NCBI RefSeq assembly: GCF_016905005.1
Contig: NZ_JADIKC010000002.1
Span: forward strand, 186,001-250,000
Length of the DNA: 64,000 nt
Direction of reading: 5' to 3'
From: Dyella kyungheensis
GTDB taxonomy: Bacteria > Pseudomonadota > Gammaproteobacteria > Xanthomonadales > Rhodanobacteraceae
The notes under the pieces were generated by a model. That model searched no databases and had not been told where the DNA came from. It saw only the letters and a list, made by a program, of their open reading frames with translations. The translations under genes and the position numbers were made by a program. This document shows positions 29,286-40,802 of the stretch, one piece after another; position 1 is the stretch's first letter; every line of letters starts with the position of its first letter.

Positions 29286-30032
29286 ATGTTCCTGCAAACT
29301 TCTCCGGCCCCCGCGGGCGGTACCACCAACGCCGAAGCCATGAAGTCGATGGGCTTCGATCACCTTATCCACAACTTCGATCCGCTTGGCTGGATCGTGT
29401 TCGTGGTGCTGGTGGTGATGTCCTTCTCTTCCTGGTACTTCATTGTCGCCAACGCCATCCGCAACTCCATGGTTCGCGGCCGCGCTGACAAAGTCATCAA
29501 CGGCTTCTGGGCCAATGGCTCCACTCAGGACGCCATTCGCGAACTCGAAGCCCAGCCCAAGGGCGAACCGTTCTCGAAGATCGCTCTCGACGCCGCTTCG
29601 GCCGTCGCGCATCACCAGCAGGCTTCGGCCGGTGGTGGTCGCCTCGCCGAGTCGCTGAGCCGCTCCGAGTTCATCGATCGCGCCCTGCGCCAGGCCGTGG
29701 CTCGCGAGAGCCTGCGTCTGGAAGGCGGCCTGACCCTGCTCGCCACGGTCGGTTCGTCGGCACCGTTCATCGGTCTGCTTGGTACCGTGTGGGGCATCTA
29801 CCACGCGCTGATCAAGATCTCCGCGTCGGGCAATGCTTCGATGGAAGCCGTGGCCGGTCCGGTGGGTGAAGCTCTGATCATGACCGCCTTCGGTCTGTTC
29901 ACCGCTATCCCGGCCGTGCTCGCCTACAACTTCTTCAACCGCTCCAACCGTCTGACGTACGCCCAGTTCGACGAGTTTGCGCACGATCTGCACGACTTCT
30001 TCGCCACCGGCGCTCGCGTCGAAGGCAAGTGA
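29286..30032 (+). CDS. exbB: Biopolymer transport protein ExbB (MotA/TolQ/ExbB channel)
   Basis: ExbB forms the pentameric inner-membrane channel that powers TonB. The 248-residue protein has a first membrane helix (about 30-52, DPLGWIVFVVLVVMSFSSWYFIVANAI). Later comes the conserved region GGLTLLATVGSSAPFIGLLGTVWGIYHAL plus AVAGPVGEALIMTAFGLFTAIPAVLAYNFF, holding the other two helices. Short spacing to tonB and exbD indicates one operon. Confidence 0.97.
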   Translation: MFLQTSPAPAGGTTNAEAMKSMGFDHLIHNFDPLGWIVFVVLVVMSFSSWYFIVANAIRNSMVRGRADKVINGFWANGSTQDAIRELEAQPKGEPFSKIALDAASAVAHHQQASAGGGRLAESLSRSEFIDRALRQAVARESLRLEGGLTLLATVGSSAPFIGLLGTVWGIYHALIKISASGNASMEAVAGPVGEALIMTAFGLFTAIPAVLAYNFFNRSNRLTYAQFDEFAHDLHDFFATGARVEGK

Positions 30033-30043
30033 GGATCTGACCC

Positions 30044-30457
30044 ATGGCAATGAGTACCGGAGGCGATTCCGGCGGCCCGATGTCGGAGATCAACGTTACG
30101 CCGCTCGTCGACGTAATGCTGGTGCTGCTGATCATCTTCATGATCACCGCGCCGCTGATGTCCCATCGAATCACCGTCGATCTGCCGACTGCTAATCCGA
30201 AAGTTCCGGATACCGAGCAGGTGACGCCGATGGACTTGGCCGTGAAGCCTGATGGCACGCTGTATCTCGATGACGTCGAAGTTACCGAGGCGGAACTGAA
30301 AGCCCAGTTTGCGGTGAAGGCGACGCTGACGCCGCAGCCTGAGCTTCAGATCCGCGCGGACAAGACCACGGAATACAAGATCGTGAAGAAGGTCCTCGCG
30401 GACGCCAAGGAAGCAGGCATGGTGCATGTCGGCTTCATGACGACCGGCAAGGAGTAA
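30044..30457 (+). CDS. exbD: Biopolymer transport protein ExbD, first copy
   Basis: The 137-residue protein has the cytoplasmic start EINVTPLVDVMLVLLIIFMITAPLMSH, where the conserved membrane Asp lies in PLVDVMLVLLIIF, and a periplasmic domain with the ELQIRADKTTEYKIVKKVLADAKEAGM block. It works with ExbB to use the proton gradient. It starts 11 bp after exbB. A second ExbD follows 5 bp later. Confidence 0.96.
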   Translation: MAMSTGGDSGGPMSEINVTPLVDVMLVLLIIFMITAPLMSHRITVDLPTANPKVPDTEQVTPMDLAVKPDGTLYLDDVEVTEAELKAQFAVKATLTPQPELQIRADKTTEYKIVKKVLADAKEAGMVHVGFMTTGKE

Positions 30458-30462
30458 GGGTC

Positions 30463-30879
30463 ATGGCATTCAGTTCTGGAAGTGGTAAGGGGCCGATGGC
30501 TGACATCAACGTCACGCCGCTGGTCGACGTGATGCTGGTGCTGCTGATCATCTTCATGATCACGGCGCCGATGCTTACCCATAAAGTGAAGATCGACCTG
30601 CCGCAGCCCAATCCGAACGTGGTTCAGCCGGAAAATCCGCCGGAACCCGTCCGCCTGAAGATCGACCAGTCCGGTGCGCTGTACTGGAACGATACGCCGG
30701 TGGATGAGCTGGGCCTCAAGGCGCAGCTCGCGGTGATCGGTGGTCTGGGCGATCCGGCCAAGCAGCCGGAAGTGCAGATCAACGCGGATGACGGCGTGGC
30801 TTACGAGCATGTCGCTCGTGTGCTGTCCGATGCGAAGAGCTACGGGCTCACCAAGATCGGCTTTACCGAAGGTCAGTAA
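30463..30879 (+). CDS. exbD2: Biopolymer transport protein ExbD, second copy (ExbD2-like)
   Basis: The 138-residue protein is a paralogue of the preceding ExbD. It shares DINVTPLVDVMLVLLIIFMITAPMLTHKVKIDLP and the C-terminal EVQINADDGVAYEHVARVLSDAKSYGLTKIGF. Xanthomonas campestris has the same tonB-exbB-exbD1-exbD2 order, where exbD2 is reported to matter for plant interaction but not for iron uptake. A strong terminator follows. Confidence 0.95.
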   Translation: MAFSSGSGKGPMADINVTPLVDVMLVLLIIFMITAPMLTHKVKIDLPQPNPNVVQPENPPEPVRLKIDQSGALYWNDTPVDELGLKAQLAVIGGLGDPAKQPEVQINADDGVAYEHVARVLSDAKSYGLTKIGFTEGQ

Positions 30880-30920
30880 TTTCAGTAGTACCGCAAGGCA
30901 TTACCGTAACACTACCCTTT

Positions 30921-30953
30921 GAGCCCCCGCCTTGTGCGGGGGTTCTTTTTTTG
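30921..30953 (+). terminator. Intrinsic terminator after exbD2
   Basis: GAGCCCCCGC pairs with GCGGGGGTTC around a CTTGT loop and is followed by seven Ts. It ends the tonB-exbB-exbD1-exbD2 operon. Confidence 0.92.
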
Positions 30954-31062
30954 GGCTTCGGAAAAGTGCCCGCCAGAAGTGCAGGCGTCTTGCGCGGCAA
31001 AGGCGCTTAGCCGTATGGACGGCTAAACGCGCGATGCGCAAAGCGAAGGCCTCGCCGAGGCC

Positions 31063-31806
31063 TCAGCGCAGGATCTGCAGGTAGTTTCGCACCGTGGTGG
31101 CCATGCCTTCGTACAAGGCCTCACCGATGAGTGCGTGCCCGATGGACACTTCCGCCAGTCCCGGGATGGCGGCCTTGAACGTACCCAGGTTCGCCTGGCT
31201 CAGATCGTGCCCCGCATTGACCGCCAGGCCGGCGTATTGCGCGCGCCGCGCCGTATCGGCGCAACGCTCGAGTTCTTCCTGCACGCGCCCTTCTTCAAAC
31301 GCCTGGGCATAGGGACCGGTATAGATCTCGATGCGCTGGACGCCGATGGCGACCGCCGCTTCAAAGCCGGTCGCACCGGAATCCACGAACAGGCTGACCC
31401 GGCAACCGATGTCGCGCAGCGCAGCCACCAGTGGCTTCAGCGTGTCGATGTCGCGCGTCAGGTCAAAGCCGTGGTCGGAGGTGATCTGGCCATCGCCATC
31501 CGGTACCAGCGTCACCTGCGTGGGTTTCGTCTCACGCGCCAGTTCGATCAGGCCGGGATAACTGCCGCGCGCACCGGCAAACGGGTTGCCTTCGATGTTG
31601 TATTCGACGCGGCCGCGCGTGATGGCGGCCAATGCACGCACATCGTCGGGACGGATATGCCGCTGATCGGGGCGCGGATGGACGGTGATGCCACCGCAAC
31701 CGGCATCGATGCAGGTATGCGCGGCGCGAAGAATGTCCGGTTCGCTGCCGCCGCGCGAATTGCGCAGCACGGCGATCTTGTTGACGTTGACGCTAAGCAG
31801 GGTCAT
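31063..31806 (-). CDS. pdxJ: Pyridoxine 5'-phosphate synthase
   Basis: PdxJ condenses 1-deoxy-D-xylulose 5-phosphate with aminoacetone phosphate in vitamin B6 synthesis. The 247-residue TIM-barrel protein begins [24 protein letters not shown] from ATG 31806. It carries [29 protein letters not shown] and, near the end, [13 protein letters not shown], all family signatures. Eight extra upstream residues are possible but less likely. It converges on exbD2 and lies downstream of the phosphopantetheinyl transferase gene on the same strand. Confidence 0.97.
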   Translation of the reverse strand: MTLLSVNVNKIAVLRNSRGGSEPDILRAAHTCIDAGCGGITVHPRPDQRHIRPDDVRALAAITRGRVEYNIEGNPFAGARGSYPGLIELARETKPTQVTLVPDGDGQITSDHGFDLTRDIDTLKPLVAALRDIGCRVSLFVDSGATGFEAAVAIGVQRIEIYTGPYAQAFEEGRVQEELERCADTARRAQYAGLAVNAGHDLSQANLGTFKAAIPGLAEVSIGHALIGEALYEGMATTVRNYLQILR

Positions 31807-31878
31807 AGGTTGGCTAATACGCGCTGACAAGGCGTAGCAAAGCGCCGCGATGACGGCGGGTTGAACACATTGCCCCGT

Positions 31879-32520
31879 TCAATCCGTACCGGCAAGTGTC
31901 CACTGACGTATGCGACGCGGCAGGCCCTGCCATGCCAGCGTGCCGACGTGGGCGTCGTCCAGGATCAGGCGGTGCAGCTGCCATTGCTCGGCTTCGTAGC
32001 CCTCCAGCCGGTGCAGCACGGGAAGATCGGACGGCCCGGCAATCGTCAGGCGATGCAGACCGAACGCCAGGCCGCGGCCCAGCGCCTTGAGCACGGCTTC
32101 CTTGGCGGTCCACAGCTCGAGGAATGCGCGATCGCGCTGGTCGGCGGGGAGCGCCTCCAGTGCGGCCGTCTCGTCCGGATTGAAATATCGGCGCGCAATG
32201 GGTATCGCTTTCGGATGCGGGCGCAGCCGTTCGAGGTCGATCCCCGGCAACGCCCCGCGCGCAATCGCTATCAATGCCTGGTCATGGCTGTGCGACCAAT
32301 TGAACGAGAACGCTCCGGTCTGGCTGCCCGCCAGGGCGGGACGGCCGAACTCGGACACCTCCAAGTGCACCTCAACCGCCGGCACGCCCAGATAGGCACC
32401 TAGCATGGCGAGCAGTGGCGCACGCCCCTGGTGATGGTCGTAGGCGAGCCGCCAGACGTGGATGTCCTCGCCCAGCTCCGCCGCCAAAGCCGCCGGCGTC
32501 TGGCCGTCAGTCGTGATCAT
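31879..32520 (-). CDS. 4'-phosphopantetheinyl transferase (Sfp type)
   Basis: The enzyme moves phosphopantetheine from CoA to carrier proteins. The 213-residue pseudo-dimeric Sfp-type protein shows the family motifs GIDLERLRP (Mg-binding Asp) and ELWTAKEAVLKALGRGL (catalytic W-x-x-K-E-A), plus FSFNWSHSHDQALIAIA. The Sfp-type length suggests a broad carrier specificity; no NRPS or PKS genes are in the window. It is followed by pdxJ after 72 bp on the same strand and is divergent from the sensor kinase gene. Confidence 0.92.
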   Translation of the reverse strand: MITTDGQTPAALAAELGEDIHVWRLAYDHHQGRAPLLAMLGAYLGVPAVEVHLEVSEFGRPALAGSQTGAFSFNWSHSHDQALIAIARGALPGIDLERLRPHPKAIPIARRYFNPDETAALEALPADQRDRAFLELWTAKEAVLKALGRGLAFGLHRLTIAGPSDLPVLHRLEGYEAEQWQLHRLILDDAHVGTLAWQGLPRRIRQWTLAGTD

Positions 32521-32634
32521 CCGCGCATGTTGCCGCCCAAGAGGCGATACTTACAAGCATGGCGGATGCAGTGGACTGGCGCGCACCGCCGATCGCGGCC
32601 ACCGTAGGCATGCCTACACGTCGGAGAGCACCGC

Positions 32635-35600
32635 TTGATTGCCGGATGGCTACTGCTGCTGGTTTCGCTGCTATACGTCGGACTGCTGTTCGTCGTCGCT
32701 TATGCGGGCGATCGCCGGCCGCTCTATCCGCGCCAGCCGCGGCTGCGCCCGCTGGTCTATAGCCTTGCGCTTGCCGTGTACTGCTCGTCGTGGACGTTCT
32801 ACGGTGCGGTAGGTACGGCCGCACGCGAAGGCCTGAGCTATCTGCCGATCTATCTCGGCCCGATCCTTCTGTTCGTGTTCGGCTTCGGCCTGCTGCGCCG
32901 GTTGGTGCTGCTTGCGCGCCAGCGCAACATCACTTCGATCGCCGACTTCATCGGTGCCCGCTTCGGCAAATCGCACGGACTGGCTGCGCTGGTGGCGGTG
33001 ATCGCGGTGATCGCCGTGGTGCCGTACCTCGCCCTGCAGTTCAAGGCCGTGGCGATGTCGTATGCCGTGCTCGGCAGCCCGTCGCCGCCAGGCACCTCGC
33101 AGTTCAGCGATAGCGCATTGTGGTGCGCCATCCTGCTGGCGACGTTCTCGATCCTGTTCGGCACGCGCACCATCGATGCGACCGAGCATCATCACGGCAT
33201 GATGCTCGCCATCGCGGTGGAGTCGCTGATCAAGCTCGTGGTATTCATCGTGTTGGCGGGTTACGCGCTGTGGCGCGGCCCGGGCCTTGCCGTGACCGCG
33301 CAATTGCCGGTCAATGAACTGACCGAAGGCGTCTCGCCCGGTTTCCTCGCGCAGACCCTGCTCGCGTTCTGCGCGATGTTCTGCCTGCCGCGCCAATTCC
33401 AGATCGGCGTGGTTGAATGCGAAGACCCGGCCGATGTGTCGCGTGCGCGCTGGTTGTTCCCGATCTACATGGTGATCGTGAGCCTCGCCGTGCTGCCCAT
33501 CGTGGCCGCGGGCTTGCACCTGCCGCAACTGCAGGGCGGCAACAAGGACGCTTGGGTACTTACGCTGCCGATGGCATACGGCGATCGCGGTATGGCCTTG
33601 CTCGCCTTCATCGGCGGCTTTTCCGCCGCGACCGGTATGGTGATCGTGGCCTGCGTGGCGTTGTCCACCATGATCAGCAACGACATCGTGATGCCGATGC
33701 TGTTGCGTATCCACGCATTCAAGCTCGAACAGCGCGCCGATCTCTCGCAGCTGGTGCTGCTGGTTCGACGCATCGCGATCATCGCGCTCGCCGCGATGGC
33801 CTACGTCTACTATCGCGTGGCGGCAGACAGCACCAACCTGGCAGCCACGGGTTTGCTGGCTTTCGCCGCGGTGGCGCAATTTGCGCCGGGTATCGTCGCC
33901 GCGCTGTATTGGCGAGGTGCGAGCCGCAAGGGCGTTGCCACGGGTCTTGCCGCGGGCTTCCTGGTGTGGGCCTATACCATGCTGCTGCCTGGGATGAACC
34001 GCACGGCCGACTGGCTGGATACCGGCCCGATGCAGCTGAGCTGGCTGCAGCCGCAAGCGCTGTTCCATCTGAGCGGCTGGGACCCGGTGATGCACGGCAC
34101 GTTCTGGTCGCTGCTGGTGAATGTGTCGTGCCTCATCTTCGTCTCGTTGCGCTTCCGGCCCAATCTGGAAGAGCGTCTGCACGCGGCGATGTTCATCGAT
34201 CCCTATGCGATCGACAGCCGCGGTGCAGGCGACTGGCGCGGTCGCGTTGCAGTGGCGGACCTTCGCACCATTGCCGAACGCATCGTGGGCGAACGCAGCA
34301 GCCAGCGCGCGTTCGAGGACTATGCCGAGCGTCGCGGCAAACCGCTGCAACCGACCGAAGCGGCCGATCGCGCGCTGATCCAGTACACCGAACGCTTGCT
34401 CGCCTCGGCTGTGGGCGCCGCCAGTGCGCGCCGCATCCTGATGGGTGCGCTGTCCGGCTCGGGCCTGGACATCGCCGAAGCCATGGCGTTGATGGACGAG
34501 GCCTCGCAGGAGCTGCGCTTCAATCGCGAACTGCTGTCGACGACGCTGGAGAACGTGTCGCAAGGCATCAGCGTGGTCGATGCCAACATGCGCCTGGTGG
34601 CGTGGAATCGCCGCTACCTGGAGTTGTTCGATTATCCGGACGGCATGGTCTATGTCGGCGTGCCCGTGGCGGACCTGATCCGCTGGAATGCGGATCATGG
34701 CGAACTCGGGCCCGGTGAAGTCGAGGCACACGTGGCCAAGCGCATCGCGCACATGCATGCCGGTTCGCCGCATGTATTCCAACGCATCCGCCCCGACGGC
34801 TCGGTGATCGAAATGCGTGGCCGCGCGCTGCCGGGTGGCGGCTACGTGACCACCTATACCGACGTGACCGCGTACAAGAATGCCGAGCAGGCACTGATCG
34901 AAGCGAACGAGAACCTGGAGCAGCGCGTCGACCAGCGCACGTCGGAGTTGAGCGAGGCGCTCAACTCCGCGGCGCATGCACGCCGCGAAGCGGAAATGGC
35001 CAACGCATCGAAGACACGCTTCCTTGCTGCAGCAAGCCATGACCTGCTGCAGCCCTTGAACGCGGCGCGCCTGTTCACGGCAGCCTTGCGTCAACATCCG
35101 GGGCTCGACGGCGAAGCGAGCTTGCTGGCGGAACGTATCGACGCATCGTTCCGTGCGGCGGAAGACCTGCTGGATGCATTGCTGGATACGTCGCGCCTCG
35201 ACGCCGGCAGCTATCGGGCCGATATCAGCAATGTCGCACTGTCGGACCTGTTCGAATCGCTGAAGGCGCAGTTTGCCGTGATTGCGCAACAGCGCGGATT
35301 GCGGCTATGCGTGGTGCCTACGAAACTCGCCGTGCGAAGCGATCCCCAGTTGCTGCGCCGCGTGCTGCAGAACTTCATCTCCAACGCGCTTCGCTATACC
35401 CGCGAGGGTGGCGTCCTGCTCGGTGCGCGCCGCATGGGCGACGAGGTTCGCCTCGAGGTGTGGGATACCGGGCCCGGCATCGCCGCGGAGCAACGGGCGC
35501 GCATCTTCGGCGAATTCCAGCGGCTGGACCGCCCGTCGCCCTGGGGCGAGAAGGGACTGGGTCTCGGCCTCTCGATTTGCGAGCGCATTGCCGGCATTCT

Positions 35601-36102
35601 CAACCACAAGCTGGAGCTGGTTTCGCGCGAGGCCAAGGGAAGCCGTTTCGCGATCCGCGTGCCGCGCGCGGAGAGTGCCGTACCGAGGCGCCGGACCAAT
35701 GTTCATCCGGTGTCGAACGAACAACTGCCGCTCACGGTGCTGTGCCTGGACAACGACACGGCGATTCTCGACGGCATGTGCGCGTTGTTGCAGCGCTGGG
35801 GCGTGGATTGCCGCACGGCCATCGATGTGGCGCAGGCGGAGCAGGAGTTGCGACGCGGCGGCGTGGACTTGATCCTTGCCGACTACCATCTCACCGACGA
35901 CATGGATGGCCTGCAGGCGCTTGAAGCGTTGCGCAGTGTGCTGGGCGAACTGCCGCCGATTGCGATGATTACCGCGGACGGCAGCAGTGAGTTGAAGCAG
36001 CGGGCGCGCGTGTTGGGGTATCCGATTTTGCATAAGCCGGTCAGGCCGGCGGCGCTGAGGGCATTGTTGAGTGCGCTTGTGCGCAGGCAGACAACGGCCT
36101 GA
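32635..36102 (+). CDS. crbS: Hybrid sensor kinase with sodium/solute symporter domain (CrbS-like)
   Basis: The 1155-residue protein starts at TTG 32635 after GGAGAG. An SSS-family domain of about 13 membrane helices spans roughly 1-500 (SSWTFYGAVGTAAREGLSYLP, RNITSIADFIGARFGKS). A PAS-type domain follows (about 640-740, VSQGISVVDANMRLVAWNRRYLELF), then a coiled coil and the dimerisation domain with His802 in AASHDLLQPLNAARLF. The ATPase domain has NFISNALRYT, DTGPGI and GLGLGLSI. The receiver domain has Asp1083 in LILADYHL. In Vibrio and Pseudomonas CrbS with CrbR controls acetyl-CoA synthetase; the neighbouring regulator and acs gene make that assignment likely. Confidence 0.88.
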   Translation: MIAGWLLLLVSLLYVGLLFVVAYAGDRRPLYPRQPRLRPLVYSLALAVYCSSWTFYGAVGTAAREGLSYLPIYLGPILLFVFGFGLLRRLVLLARQRNITSIADFIGARFGKSHGLAALVAVIAVIAVVPYLALQFKAVAMSYAVLGSPSPPGTSQFSDSALWCAILLATFSILFGTRTIDATEHHHGMMLAIAVESLIKLVVFIVLAGYALWRGPGLAVTAQLPVNELTEGVSPGFLAQTLLAFCAMFCLPRQFQIGVVECEDPADVSRARWLFPIYMVIVSLAVLPIVAAGLHLPQLQGGNKDAWVLTLPMAYGDRGMALLAFIGGFSAATGMVIVACVALSTMISNDIVMPMLLRIHAFKLEQRADLSQLVLLVRRIAIIALAAMAYVYYRVAADSTNLAATGLLAFAAVAQFAPGIVAALYWRGASRKGVATGLAAGFLVWAYTMLLPGMNRTADWLDTGPMQLSWLQPQALFHLSGWDPVMHGTFWSLLVNVSCLIFVSLRFRPNLEERLHAAMFIDPYAIDSRGAGDWRGRVAVADLRTIAERIVGERSSQRAFEDYAERRGKPLQPTEAADRALIQYTERLLASAVGAASARRILMGALSGSGLDIAEAMALMDEASQELRFNRELLSTTLENVSQGISVVDANMRLVAWNRRYLELFDYPDGMVYVGVPVADLIRWNADHGELGPGEVEAHVAKRIAHMHAGSPHVFQRIRPDGSVIEMRGRALPGGGYVTTYTDVTAYKNAEQALIEANENLEQRVDQRTSELSEALNSAAHARREAEMANASKTRFLAAASHDLLQPLNAARLFTAALRQHPGLDGEASLLAERIDASFRAAEDLLDALLDTSRLDAGSYRADISNVALSDLFESLKAQFAVIAQQRGLRLCVVPTKLAVRSDPQLLRRVLQNFISNALRYTREGGVLLGARRMGDEVRLEVWDTGPGIAAEQRARIFGEFQRLDRPSPWGEKGLGLGLSICERIAGILNHKLELVSREAKGSRFAIRVPRAESAVPRRRTNVHPVSNEQLPLTVLCLDNDTAILDGMCALLQRWGVDCRTAIDVAQAEQELRRGGVDLILADYHLTDDMDGLQALEALRSVLGELPPIAMITADGSSELKQRARVLGYPILHKPVRPAALRALLSALVRRQTTA

Positions 36103-36163
36103 AAACGTCGCCTGCTGCGCATCGCTTGTTGTCAGCGCGGTGAATTCACCCTTGCGTTTTCCT

Positions 36164-36244
36164 TGTGGGAGCGCCCTTGGGCGCGACAGTCACGCTGGGA
36201 TGTGTCGCTTCGTCGGCTTGTCGCGCACAAGTGCGCTCCCACAG
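36164..36244. repeat. Paired REP element, copy 2
   Basis: TGTGGGAGCGCCCTTGGGCGCGAC at the left faces GTCGCGCACAAGTGCGCTCCCACA at the right around a 30-odd-base spacer (CACGCTGGGATGTGTCGCTTCG). It fills the gap between the convergent crbS-like and crbR-like genes. Its spacer matches the inverted spacer of the copy at 60445. Confidence 0.85.
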
Positions 36245-36307
36245 TAGTTTCTCACCCCGATGCGGCCCATCCGCTGTTCGAAGCACGCCGTCGCTGCCGG
36301 AGGCGTT

Positions 36308-36982
36308 TTAGCTCTCTTCATCCGCAGGCAACGACGGCATCGCTTCCTGATCGATGGCCAGATGACTGGCGGCGAGCGCAACTTGCGTGCGGTTGTTCAC
36401 CCCGAGCTTGCGCATGATGGCCGTCATGTGCGCCTTGACGGTGGCTTCCGAGACGCCCAGGTCATAGGCAATCTGCTTGTTGAGCAGGCCTTCGGCAATC
36501 ATGGTGAGCACGCGGAATTGCTGCGGAGTCAGGGTGGCGATGCGATGGGCCACGGCTGCCTCGTCGGGCTTAAGGGACACGCCGCCACCGACCAGTTGGT
36601 GCGGCAGCCACACATCGCCATCGAGCACTTTGCGGATGGCGGTGATGATGTCTTCGCCGGGCGTCGACTTGGGAATATAAGCCGAGGCGCCGTGCGCGAG
36701 CGCGCGGCGCGCCACCTGCACGTCTTCGTGGCCCGAGACAACGATGGTCGGCAAGCCCGGGAACTGACCGCGGATATGCGCCAGCGCCGAATAGCCGCGC
36801 GCACCCGGCATGTGCAGGTCGAGCAGCAACAGTTCGGCATCGGGGTACTGCTCGATCAGGCCCAGCAGGGAATACACGCTGTCCGCGCTGTGCACGCTGG
36901 CATCGGGAATGGCGGCGACCACGGCGCGTTGCAGCGCGTCGCGGAACAGCGGGTGATCGTCAGCGATCAATACATCGGGCAT
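36308..36982 (-). CDS. crbR: LuxR-type response regulator (CrbR-like)
   Basis: The 224-residue protein has a receiver domain with phospho-acceptor Asp55 in LLLLDLHMPG and the acidic pair Asp8-Asp9. A C-terminal LuxR helix-turn-helix reads LTPQQFRVLTMIAEGLLNKQIAYDLGVSEATVKAHMTAIMRKLGVNNRTQ. ATG 36982 is chosen because the receiver fold starts there. It converges on the CrbS-like kinase and lies directly after acs on the same strand. It would be the partner of that kinase and the activator of acs, as in the known CrbSR systems; that function is inferred. Confidence 0.88.
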   Translation of the reverse strand: MPDVLIADDHPLFRDALQRAVVAAIPDASVHSADSVYSLLGLIEQYPDAELLLLDLHMPGARGYSALAHIRGQFPGLPTIVVSGHEDVQVARRALAHGASAYIPKSTPGEDIITAIRKVLDGDVWLPHQLVGGGVSLKPDEAAVAHRIATLTPQQFRVLTMIAEGLLNKQIAYDLGVSEATVKAHMTAIMRKLGVNNRTQVALAASHLAIDQEAMPSLPADEES

Positions 36983-37144
36983 TGGAGAGTCAGTTAGTAG
37001 TGAATGGTGAATAGAGAGGGCCGCGCGAGGTAAGACGTGATGCCGTGTCCCTGCCGGCGATCCGTCCAACAAAGCAGGAGATCCGAGAAATGGAGAACAT
37101 CCAACAAAGCGATCTATTCACCATTCACCCTTTTCCATTTACTG
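36983..37144. repeat. 15-bp inverted repeat flanking the crbR upstream region
   Basis: GTGAATGGTGAATAG (37000-37014) and CTATTCACCATTCAC (37114-37128) are perfect inverted copies 99 bp apart, between the acs stop and the crbR start. The core AATGGTGAATAG also occurs at 39225-39236 in the acs-porin gap. It may be a regulator site or a small dispersed repeat. Confidence 0.5.
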
Positions 37145-39085
<1,941 letters not shown>

Positions 39086-39207
39086 CGTGGGGCTCCTGCG
39101 GCCGGCCCAGCCGGCCTCCTCATGCGTTGAATGTCGCCGACCCTCGGCGATAACGTGTGAGTGTAGCGGCTGGTCGGTGATCGAACCGTTTCGCCCGACT
39201 TTCGACT

Positions 39208-39226
39208 TTGGTCGAGGTTCGACCAA
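39208..39226. promoter_or_regulatory. 8-3-8 inverted repeat in the acs-porin intergenic region
   Basis: TTGGTCGA and TCGACCAA are perfect inverted halves separated by GGT. The site lies 122 bp upstream of the acs start and 68 bp upstream of the porin start. It overlaps the left end of the AATGGTGAATAG motif. Its symmetry and spacing fit a dimeric regulator acting on both divergent genes; CrbR is the obvious candidate by position only. Confidence 0.5.
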
Positions 39227-39293
39227 TGGTGAATAGGCGTCCGCATTGCAGCATGGACATGCTCAGGCAGTCATCGACCTGGGGAGGCCTGCT

Positions 39294-40802
39294 ATGACAT
39301 TGCCCACCACCGCCCGCCGCCGCGGCCTGTTGGCTCTCAGCATTGCCTGTGCGCTGAGCCTGCCGCTGGCTGCCCACGCGCAGACCACGAGCAAGAGTTC
39401 CAAAGGCACGAGCCGGGAACAACAGCTCGAGCAGCGAGTGAATCAGCTGGAACAGCAACTGGCCGAACTGAAGGCCATGATCCAGGAACAGAAGGCCGCC
39501 ACCACGCAGGCCACCCAGACGGCCCAGCAGGCTCAGGTCGCCGCAACGCAGGCGCAGACCACGGCGCAGGCGACCTCCACCAAGGTGGAAGCGACGCCCA
39601 AGCCGCAGTTCACCACGGCGCCCGGTTTGTCGGTGGCGTTGCACGGCTTCGTTAGTGCCACGGTGTTCGGCCAGGACCGCACCTTTATCAACTACGGCAA
39701 TGGCCAGAACGCGGAAATCCCCGCGCCGCCCACCGCAGCGAACAAGGCGAACGGCTACACCGGATCGCTCAGCGGCGCCGACGTACGCAACACGCGCTTC
39801 TGGCTCGACTTCACCGGCGCCAAGTTGACCGAGAACTGGATTGGCAGCGGCCGCATCGAGATGGATTTCTTCGGCGGCAACAACGGCACCGGCGCCTACG
39901 CGCAGCAGCAGCCGGTTCCGCGCCTGCGCCAGGCCTATATGGACATCATCAATCCCACCTCCGGCACCACGGTACGCATCGGCCAGATGTGGGATCTGAT
40001 GTTCCCGCTGGAAAACACGCCTACTTCGCTCTCGCACATCGCTTTTCCGTTGAGCTATGGCTCAGGCATCGTGGGCTGGCGCTATCCCGGCGTGATCGTG
40101 ATGCAGGACCTCAACCACGGCAGCGACGGCGTGAAATGGCGCTTCGATGTGGCCGTGCTCGAAGGCAACTGGAGCGGCCCGCAGAACACGGCCGGCACCG
40201 CAACCCTCAACTATCTCAACGGCGGTGCCGCTCACTTCAACCCGCAGGTGGAAGCGCGGTTGCACGCCCAGGGCAAGGACTGGCTGGGCTACCTGACCGC
40301 GCACTACTCCGAAATCGACCTGCACGGTGTCGGCGACATCGCGCCCAAGCCGCCGCGCGACAAGCTGCAGAGCATCGGCTACGACCTGGGCGGCCAGTGG
40401 AAACCCGGACCGTGGACCTTCAAGGGCCTGGTCTACACCGGCAAGGCGCTGGGCGAGATCTTCGGTGCGATGTCGCAGTTCGGCAACATCAAGGAGGCGG
40501 GCGGGTTCGTGCAGGCCGGCTACAACTTCACGCCGAAGTGGAGCGTCAACGCGTTCTACGCGGCGGCGCGCCCCAACCGTGAGGATGTGATGGCCTGGAC
40601 CGCACCGGGCACCGCGACGGCGCCGGGCGTGGGCCTGCTACGCAACAACATGTCTGCCTTGAGCCTGCAATACGCGTCGGGCAACTACGAGCTGGGCGTG
40701 GAGTGGATCTACGACAACCTGCGTTATCAGGCGAAAAACTCGCTGTCGAGCCAGACCGTCAGCGGCAACCAGGTCAGTTTCAGCGGCATGTACAAGTTCT
40801 GA
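39294..40802 (+). CDS. DcaP-like trimeric porin
   Basis: The 502-residue protein has the signal peptide MTLPTTARRRGLLALSIACALSLPLAAHA. A Gln/Ala-rich coiled coil follows (about 38-100, SREQQLEQRVNQLEQQLAELKAMIQ). The beta-barrel then starts at LSVALHGFVSATVFGQDR and ends FSGMYKF with a C-terminal Phe. A coiled coil before the barrel is the DcaP-type layout, known for uptake of organic acids. GGGGAGG lies 7 bases before ATG 39294. It is divergent from acs and followed by an MHS permease, suggesting short-chain carboxylate uptake; the substrate is inferred. Confidence 0.85.
   Translation: MTLPTTARRRGLLALSIACALSLPLAAHAQTTSKSSKGTSREQQLEQRVNQLEQQLAELKAMIQEQKAATTQATQTAQQAQVAATQAQTTAQATSTKVEATPKPQFTTAPGLSVALHGFVSATVFGQDRTFINYGNGQNAEIPAPPTAANKANGYTGSLSGADVRNTRFWLDFTGAKLTENWIGSGRIEMDFFGGNNGTGAYAQQQPVPRLRQAYMDIINPTSGTTVRIGQMWDLMFPLENTPTSLSHIAFPLSYGSGIVGWRYPGVIVMQDLNHGSDGVKWRFDVAVLEGNWSGPQNTAGTATLNYLNGGAAHFNPQVEARLHAQGKDWLGYLTAHYSEIDLHGVGDIAPKPPRDKLQSIGYDLGGQWKPGPWTFKGLVYTGKALGEIFGAMSQFGNIKEAGGFVQAGYNFTPKWSVNAFYAAARPNREDVMAWTAPGTATAPGVGLLRNNMSALSLQYASGNYELGVEWIYDNLRYQAKNSLSSQTVSGNQVSFSGMYKF

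Noticed and set aside
32671-35289. An 872-codon open frame opposite the CrbS-like kinase
   Set aside because: Its composition (Arg/His/Gln-rich) is typical of antisense frames, and the kinase frame is fully supported by domains.
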